Part shown: positions 57,290-64,000 of the stretch, piece after piece | How the letters are laid out: every line of letters starts with the position of its first letter | Numbering within the stretch: position 1 is the first letter of the stretch | Source: Carettochelys insculpta | Taxonomy: Eukaryota > Chordata > Testudines > Carettochelyidae | DNA length: 64,000 nucleotides | NCBI RefSeq assembly: GCF_033958435.1 | Contig: NC_134145.1 | Span: forward strand, 37,475,501-37,539,500 | Direction of reading: 5' to 3' | Translations under genes and position numbers: made by a program | The notes under the pieces: model-generated | Told to the model about the DNA's origin: nothing | What the model saw: the letters and a program-made list of their open reading frames with translations, nothing else | The model's database searches: none

Positions 57290-58579
57290 GTACGGGCCGG
57301 GCCGGGCCCCGCCGAGCCCCCTGGCCGCCGCGGGGAGCGCCAGGCCCCGCCCGCGCCCTCTTTTCCTCGCCGCACTTTGCCCCGGGCGCTGCCCCGGCTG
57401 CGGGGGTGAGACACTCTGGTCCCGCCCCGTGCCGTGCCTGCCCCTATCGCCCCCTCCGGGGCGGGCAGCCCCCGTGCGTGGGCGCGGTCCCGGTCCCGGT
57501 CCCGGTCCCAGTCCCGGCCCCGGCGGCCGCCCTGCGCGGAGCAGCCACCCTGCAGGCGCGCGGTGTGCCGCAGCACGGAGCGGGGAGGGAGGGCAGCCGG
57601 GGGAGTCTTGTACTTGGTTGCCGGTTCCTTGGGAGCGGTCTGGTCGGAGCAGGAGCCCGGGTCCAGTGACCACTACCTGCAGATTGTCAGTGGATCGATA
57701 ATGGCAGTAAAGCTTGGCACAGACACCGCGCTCCTCATCCTCAAAGTGTCTGCATAGTCATTAGCTTAGAACAGAAAATAGGGATTGTAATGGAACAGAG
57801 AAGGGAAAGACAAGTGGTTGAAGTGCAGGTGGCTACTTAAAAACAGGGAGAAAGATGTCTCTTATCCAGGAATTTGCATTTAATGGTTCTCTGGTATGCA
57901 TAGACATGTTCCCTCCCCCCCATCTATTAAAACACTGTAATTATTTTAAAGACAAATCGCTATATTTTAACTTTCTGGTCAGTTGGTGCCCGTAATAGGG
58001 GAGGGACAGCGGCAGGATCAAAGTATCCTCAGTTGTAACATTTTCCGTAACAGGGAAACTTAGGGTAATTTTGGAAATTGGGAACCCATGTTCTCACTCA
58101 GAAGTGTTTCCACAATAAATAATAATAAACATTTGTTGTCATTATTAAACAAGCAGGTAGGAGTCTTTGGCGTTTGAACCCACAAATAAGTTTACCAATG
58201 TAGAATCCCCATCTTGCAGTGAGATGTGCAAAGATCAGTGTGTGTTCCCAGGCACAGTCCCAGAGTGGGGGCAGAGGCCCATCTGTGTAGATCTTACAGC
58301 ATCATCAAAGCCATAGTTTTTTTTGTCTTGCATTAAGTACAGCCCTTAAACTTTACAGAAGTTGTATGTCATATTTTCCATTAATACACATTACAAGTAT
58401 AATACCTATCTATTTAATCTACAGGCATGGTTTATGTACAGTGTACATTGAAATATACTCACGAGTAAACAAGTTTCAAACTTGAGTTTATTCAAAACAG
58501 TTTGAAAGTGTGCCCACAACTATGGTACATGCTCTCACTCTGTTGTGAGTAAACTCAAGTTTGAAATGAGTGGAAGATA
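57290..58579 (+). other. SNX7 intron 1, first part
   Basis: GC-rich for about 330 bp, including a short CGGTCCCGGTCCC-type tandem tract near 57485-57520, then AT-rich with no further exon recognised. A 17-bp inverted repeat lies at 58474-58566. Confidence 0.6.
58474..58566. repeat. Inverted repeat with 17-bp arms
   Basis: TTTCAAACTTGAGTTTA at 58474-58490 is exactly inverted as TAAACTCAAGTTTGAAA at 58550-58566. GAGTAAAC and GTGAGTAAAC words surround the arms. It may be a small degraded MITE or a local palindrome. Confidence 0.7.
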
Positions 58580-61028
58580 GGAAAGTGATCATGGAATGAT
58601 AAAGATGATTCTGAGGAATGGTAGGAAAGAGAACAACAAAATAAAGAGTTTCAAGAAGGCAGACGTTAGCAAATGCAGGCAGTTGGTACGTGAGGTCCCA
58701 CGGGAAGCAAGACTAATAGAGAAAACAATTAAAGACAGTTGGCAGTTTTTCAAAGGGACATGATTAAGAGGGTTAGAGCACACTATTCCACTGCATAGGA
58801 AAGATACAAAGTATTGCAAGAGACCACCCTGGCTTAACCAGGAGATCTTGAATGATCCAAAAATAAAAAGGAGTCCTATAAAAAGTGTAAATTTGTCAAA
58901 TTACAAAGAGGAATAAAAACAAATAGCACAAGGGGTAAAATTAGAAAGGCAAAGGCACAAAATGAGCTCAGTCACTTTTTACGTCTCTAGCTAAACATGA
59001 AAACATTCTACAAATATATTAGAAACAAGAAGATGACCAAGGACATGGTAGGTTGAATGAAGAGGGGAAAACAATAACAGAAAACGTGGAAATGGCAGAG
59101 GTGCTTAATTACTTCTTTGTTTTGTTTTTCACCAAGAAGGTTGGTGGTGACTGGATGCCCACAATAGGGAATGCTGGAGAAAAGGAGGTAAGTTCAGAAG
59201 TTAAAATAGGAAAGGAACAGGTTAAAAATTTAGAAAAGCTGGATGTCTTCAAGTCATCAGAGCCTGATGAAATGCATCTTAGAGTAGTCAAAGAGCTCAC
59301 TGAACAGATAGCTCAGCCATTAGCAGTCTTCCTGAAAAGTCATAGAAGTCAGGAAGAATTCTGGAAGACTGAAAAGGGCAAATAGAGTGTCAAACTATAG
59401 TGGGAAATAGTGACAACCACAGACCAATAAGCTTAACTTCTGTGCCAGGGAAGATAATGTAACAAATAATTACGGAATGCGTCTGCAAACACCTGAAAGA
59501 TAATAAGGTGATAAGTAACAAATCATTTCAAAGCTACTTGATACCTTTCTTTGACAGGATAGCAAGTGTTGTGGATAAGAGGGAAGTGGTAGACGTGGTA
59601 TACATAGACTTCAGTAAAGCATTTGATACAGTCTCATATGAACTTACCAATAAATTAGGGAAATACAGTACAGCTGGTCTACTATAGACTATTATATACT
59701 ACTGTAGATGGGTGTATAACCAGTTGGATAACCATTCTCAGAGAGTAGTTATCAATGGTTCACAGTCATGCTGGAACAACATAACAAATATGGTTCTGCA
59801 GGAATCAGTTTTGTGACAAGTTCTGTTCAATATCTTCAAAATTATTTAGGTAATGGCTTCGAGAAATACTGAACTGGGAGACATTGCAAATGCTTTAGAG
59901 GATAGGGTTATAGTTTAAAATGATCTGGATAAACTGGAGAAATGGTCTGAGATAAATAGGATGAAGTTCCATAAGGAGAAATACAAAGTACTCCACATGG
60001 GAAAGAACAGTCAGTTTCACGTGTACAAAATGGGAAGTAATTGTCTAGGAATGAGTACTGCAGAAAGCGAACTATGGGTGATAGTGGACCACAAAATAAA
60101 TGTGAGTCAACAGTGTGACACTGTTGCAAAAAAAAAAAAAAAGGGGGTGGGGAGAAGAAGGGGGGAGCCAAAAATCATTTTGTTATGTATTATCAGGTGT
60201 ATTGTAAGCACAATAAGAAAAGTCATTCTTCCACTCCACTCTACTCTGCTGATTAGCTCTCAGTTGGAGTCGGACTCTTGTGTCCAGTTCTGGGCACCAC
60301 CTTTCAAGAAAGAGGTGAACAAATTAGAGAAGGTCCAGTGAAGTAGAACAAAATGATTAAAGATCTAGAAAACGTGACCTATGAGGGATGATTGAAAGAA
60401 TTAGGTTTGTTTAATTTGGAAAAGAGAAGGCTGAGAAGGGACATAACTGCTTTAAATTACCTAAAAGATAGTTCAAAGGAAGAGAGAGAAAAAATATTTT
60501 CCTTATACGTTCAGGCTAGGGCTACAATGTAGCCTAATCTTGAAATAACTTATGCAAGTTGCGTTGCACAACTTGTGTAAGTTATTTCAAGGTAACTTAT
60601 TTTGTGCTCGGTGCCATCCAAATGGCACTGAAGTTAAGTTTGAAATAAGCTCCTATTTCGAACTTCCCACTACTCCTCTCGAGATGAGGGGTACCAGGAA
60701 CAACATACCATATTCAAAGTAGGTATTTTGAGCATGCTGTTGAGCTGTAGGGTTTCTATTTTGGGATACATTTGTAAGTGTAGCCTCAGGGTTAGAAGCA
60801 TCAGGCTCAAATTTCATCGAGAGGTTTAGGGTGGACATTGGGAAAACTTCCTAACTGTCCGGGTGATTATGTACTGGAATAAATTGCCCAGAGAGGTTGT
60901 GGAATCTCCATTGTTGGCAATATACAAGAGCAGGTTAGATAGGCATCTGTCATGGGTACATGATTCTGCTGTGAGCACAAGGGACTGGACACGATGATCT
61001 CTTGAAGTCCGTACCAGTTCTAGTGACA
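58580..61028 (+). pseudogene. CR1 LINE, long decayed copy in SNX7 intron 1
   Basis: Starts in the linker before the reverse transcriptase (GTATTGCAAGAGACCACCCT, CAGGAGATCTTGAATGATCC). A frame at 59053-59385 ends in the pre-RT block with [22 protein letters not shown] pieces follow in broken frames ([15 protein letters not shown] near 59605), then KYKVLHMGKNSQFH and STAESELWVIVDHK (59961-60341), then the 3' part with GGACTGGACACGATGATCTC and CAGTTCTAGTG. There are many stops and frameshifts, and a poly-A-like A15 run at about 60127. A MITE interrupts it at about 60515-60786. Confidence 0.85.
60515..60786. mobile_element. MITE nested in the CR1 copy
   Basis: Left GGGCTACAATGTAGCCTAAT and right CATTTGTAAGTGTAGCCT form inverted ends. 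The interior has TTGAAATAACTTATGCAAGT mirrored by ACTTGTGTAAGTTATTTCAA and repeated TATTTCGAA-like motifs. CR1 sequence resumes on both sides (GTTCAGG and CAGGGTTAGAAGC). The exact edge is ambiguous because the flanks CAG/CAG and TAG/TCA both fit. Confidence 0.65.
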
Positions 61029-64000
61029 TGAAATGTAGTTTAACTGCGCCACAGCTTTACTGCTGAATGTCAGAGTAACCAGCAGATAAAAGTGTACAGT
61101 GCAGTAATTCCAGAATATACTGGGGTGGGAGGTTTGCTGCCATCCCTCCTCCTTTATGCATCCTGCTCTCCAGCCTGCCCACTATGGGGACCTCACCAGT
61201 CCCCAGCCCTAGAATGAGGGTTAAGGGGACTATAAACAGGTGGGGATTAGTTCCTGTTGTACTAGTCCTAGGAGCCCTGCCCTCCCATTTCCATTCATAA
61301 AGAGTAAGTCCCTTCAATCCTTTCTCAATTCATTCTGCACAATTACTTTGTCTCTTCCTTACAGCAGTCCTGCACTGAACATATGCCACAAGGAGGCATC
61401 AGTAATTAGCCTGGCTGCCTCCCCGCATACATCAAATAATGCCCTCTTTAATACTGACCAAAAACACACTAGCTCCGAAGTCTGACAAGATGGCCCCCAT
61501 CCACCTGCTGCGGCAAGAAATTCCAGCCATCTAGCCCTTAAAGGGGCTGCAGGCCTTCCCCTAACAGCCATTTAATCTGCAATGAGGTCATTTTCTCCAT
61601 CACCATGAGAGGAAAGTCACAAATAACAGGCAGTAGCGCCTTAAGGTTGCCAGGTTTTGATTTTGCAGGCATAGTACCAGAATCAGAGAAACAAATTCAA
61701 GTAAGTTGGTCAATCACAGTCCTACAAGGATCTCATTACAAAGGTAGGTTCTTCCTCCACCAGTTTTGGCAGCTTTCACTTTGGACAGTTCAACACAAAT
61801 CATAAACTTGTTCTTGATAGCTCTCAGCTCAGGCCATTTCACAGGATCAGTACTTTTCCCTTCATAGGGAAAGTCACATTCTTGTCTTCAGGATGGGTCC
61901 CATATTTTACTCCACGTGATGGAGTGGTGTATGTCTGTATCAAACTAGGACTTTCAAGTGTACATTTTGATAGCCTTCCTAGAGTCATCAAGGAAGGAGC
62001 GATGGCGGCTTATTGTAAAACGGGACTTGTCCCTAAACAGCTAACACAAGAGTCATCAGTTTTGATAATCTTCCAAGTAATGGGTCCAACCCCACAACAA
62101 GTGGCTTTCCGGTTTGAACTGTAGAGTGGGTTGGACTTACTAAGCGCTTGACTGAAGTTCTGATGTTGATCAGTTCATCACCTGACAGAAGGGAGAGAAA
62201 CCATGTTTAAGATCAGAATCAGATTAGAATCTGCTCTCAGGCAGCCCACCCCAACATAAGCAGTGAACTTAAATTGCAGCAAGGGAGATTTAGGTTGGAC
62301 GTTAGCAGGGATGAACACAGGTGGGTGGTGGAGATAATCTGTAGGTTTTGGGGTTTTCCTGAAGATTTATAATCTTATGTTTGGGAATAAATGCTATGGT
62401 GCTTAAAAACTCCTGTTGCAAAACCCATGTTCTTTACTTTAGCTGCCACATGCCACCTAGGTGTTTAAAATGTAAGCAAGAACACCCACACCTAGATGCT
62501 AGGGGAGGATGCAGAAGTGACTGGGGTGGGGTGGGGTGGGGGTGGGGGTGGGGGAGAATGCTGACGCTGATTTCAGGACCCCCATGTCCCAAGGAAGGAT
62601 GTCAGATAGCGACAGTACAACCAGCCTTAGAGTCTCCAGACTTAGATAGCTACCTGGACTCTGCCTAGAGCCAGTTGGCTTAGTAGCATGTGGGATCCAA
62701 AGGTTGGGTCCAATTAAAACAGATTGATGATAGTGCACTAGAGGGAGTCAGCCAAGTCTGCAATACTCTGTATTAGCAAAATAGGGCAGTGAATTTGATT
62801 GTTAAAGTCCCGCAAACCTGCAGATATCCAATTTATATTTGTAGATATCGCCATCTGTAGATATGGATATCCCTGCACTGTGTTCATGGATCATATATTG
62901 GATGCAAACACAGATTTTGTGTTCCCAAAGGGGTTCTGCTGATTGGGCCACTATGCATCACCACAACACAAATAAATATGTCCCGTTGCTTATAATTAGC
63001 TGTTTAAAATGATACAGAAAAAGCAAAGTCCTGCTCAAGACTGTGAAAGTGTCTCCTTTATATAGTCAATGTGTTACAGTGATTTTCCTTTAGGCATTGC
63101 CATTCTCAAAATAGCGTATGAAATCTTTCTTGTTTGTTCAGCCAGCAGAGTTAGGGAATGATTAGTTGAGCAACATGTTCAGAAGGGACTGTAGTGTCAC
63201 GGACTATCATGGGAGTATAGTAAGGAGAATTTCCTTCCTCAAAGAGGTGGGGAGGGGAGTTGTTGATGAGAAATGGATAAAGTAGGAAAAATAAAATTAT
63301 TATTGGTGAGCCACTATGCTAGTATCCCCTGTATTATTCTAAGAATTACTTCTCTGGCTAATGTACCAAAATTCCTCCCTATGTTTAAAAGTAGTATTTT
63401 TTTTCAAATAAATAACAGTGAGACAGAAAATTACAAAAAAAAAAAGTAAACTTAATACCTTCACTGGCTATTAATTGTTGTATGAGCTTAACTGTATGCC
63501 TAGAAAAGTTGATTTTACAGGCTTTACCTATTTGTTCCTCAGATATTTCAAGTCCACTGAAGAACATACTGCTTTCAAAAGCATTCTAATTGGCACCTAT
63601 CAGTATTGGTTGGAAAGGTGAGGGAAGAATTAGGAGCTGTGCTTTTATAATTGGATTACTCCATTTGGCTAAATTTGGTAATTTACATGCAGAATGAAAA
63701 GCAGTTCATATATGCTAGATTATGACAGTAACACAAATTGCTATCTGCTGACACAATTCAGACCTTCTGAGGTGGGGGGAAGAGCACATCACCACAGAAA
63801 GCATTTGTGTAACCATGTGGTTCAGAGGGATATTTTATGGACCTAAAATTAGACCAGCCAGCTGTGTTTTGGTTGGCAAGTTATGTTGTCATTGCTCAGC
63901 CTACTTATAAAAGAATACAGCCAGACTACTCAAGTATGTAACAATTCTGCTGTTGAACCTAGAAGGAACATTACCCACTGTTGACTCACAGAGAAGAGGA
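61029..64000 (+). other. SNX7 intron 1, second part
   Basis: No second SNX7 exon is recognised. A small CR1 fragment lies at about 62265-62312 (TTAAATTGCAGCAAGGGAG, TTTAGGTTGGACGTTAGCAG). A GGGGT-type simple repeat spans 62522-62553. Other frames (60-96 aa) are unsupported. Confidence 0.5.

Larger units (their letters stand above)
56560..57620 (+). promoter_or_regulatory. SNX7: CpG island promoter of SNX7
   Basis: The composition changes abruptly to GC- and CpG-rich DNA here and returns to AT-rich after about 57620, enclosing the SNX7 first coding exon. A GC box, GGGCGGGG, lies at 56813-56820, and CCAAT at 57070-57074, 33 bp before the start codon. No TATA box is evident, as is usual for housekeeping CpG-island promoters. 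The transcription start cannot be placed exactly. Long frames on both strands in this island (182-274 aa) reflect low stop-codon density. Confidence 0.8.

Noticed and set aside
56585..57409. 274-aa frame across the CpG island as a longer SNX7 N-terminus
   Set aside because: It extends past the clear splice donor at 57290 and far upstream of the conserved MEAERR start. Long frames are expected in GC-rich islands.
56842..57673. Large minus-strand frames opposite SNX7 as a divergent gene
   Set aside because: They are compositional mirror frames, rich in Gly/Pro/Arg/Ala/Ser, with no domain or conserved start.

Overview
The window looks like vertebrate, most likely turtle (testudine), nuclear DNA. 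The reasons are decayed CR1 LINE copies ending in the usual ATTCTATG-type tail, many Harbinger-type DNA transposons and MITEs starting GGCTACGTCTACAC, Penelope-like element (PLE) fragments, and an ancient MIR SINE. There are no bacterial operons, CRISPR arrays or recognisable tRNA/rRNA genes. Turtle is inferred from repeat content and not proven.

Only one host gene is supported with confidence: the first coding exon of SNX7 (57107-57289, + strand), inside a CpG island at about 56.56-57.62 kb. Everything to its right is intron 1. The 56 kb to its left is gene-poor and filled with repeats, as expected for the gene desert upstream of SNX7 in amniotes. A possible unassigned coding exon lies on the minus strand near 29.4 kb.

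The rest is a layered transposon landscape. (1) Harbinger: a structurally complete element at 40185-44779 carries two convergent, apparently intact two-exon genes, a 416-aa DDE transposase and a 399-aa Myb/SANT-like protein. A related decayed copy at 46171-50231 lies in the opposite orientation, a more distant and truncated copy spans about 23.4-27.4 kb, and two 0.71-kb internal-deletion derivatives lie at 11096-11805 and 22727-23437. Several shorter palindromic MITE families share the same terminal motif and 3-bp target duplications. (2) Penelope-like: one copy at 30670-31860 still encodes a GIY-YIG endonuclease tail and is split by a MITE. Five short fold-back insertions end in the same AGACTAACAC-GGCTACC-type tail; four of them have 11-15 bp target duplications. 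(3) CR1: fragments at 6.6-10.1, 32.3-34.6 and 58.6-61.0 kb encode reverse-transcriptase pieces. One is split by a 1.13-kb GC-rich insertion with a 5-bp target duplication.

In the complete Harbinger the two proteins probably act together: in this superfamily the Myb-like protein helps bring the DDE transposase to the nucleus and to the element ends. The short derivatives and MITEs are plausible dependents of that machinery. Nesting gives a relative order: CR1 first, then PLE fold-backs and LTR-like DNA into CR1, with MITEs entering both CR1 and PLE.
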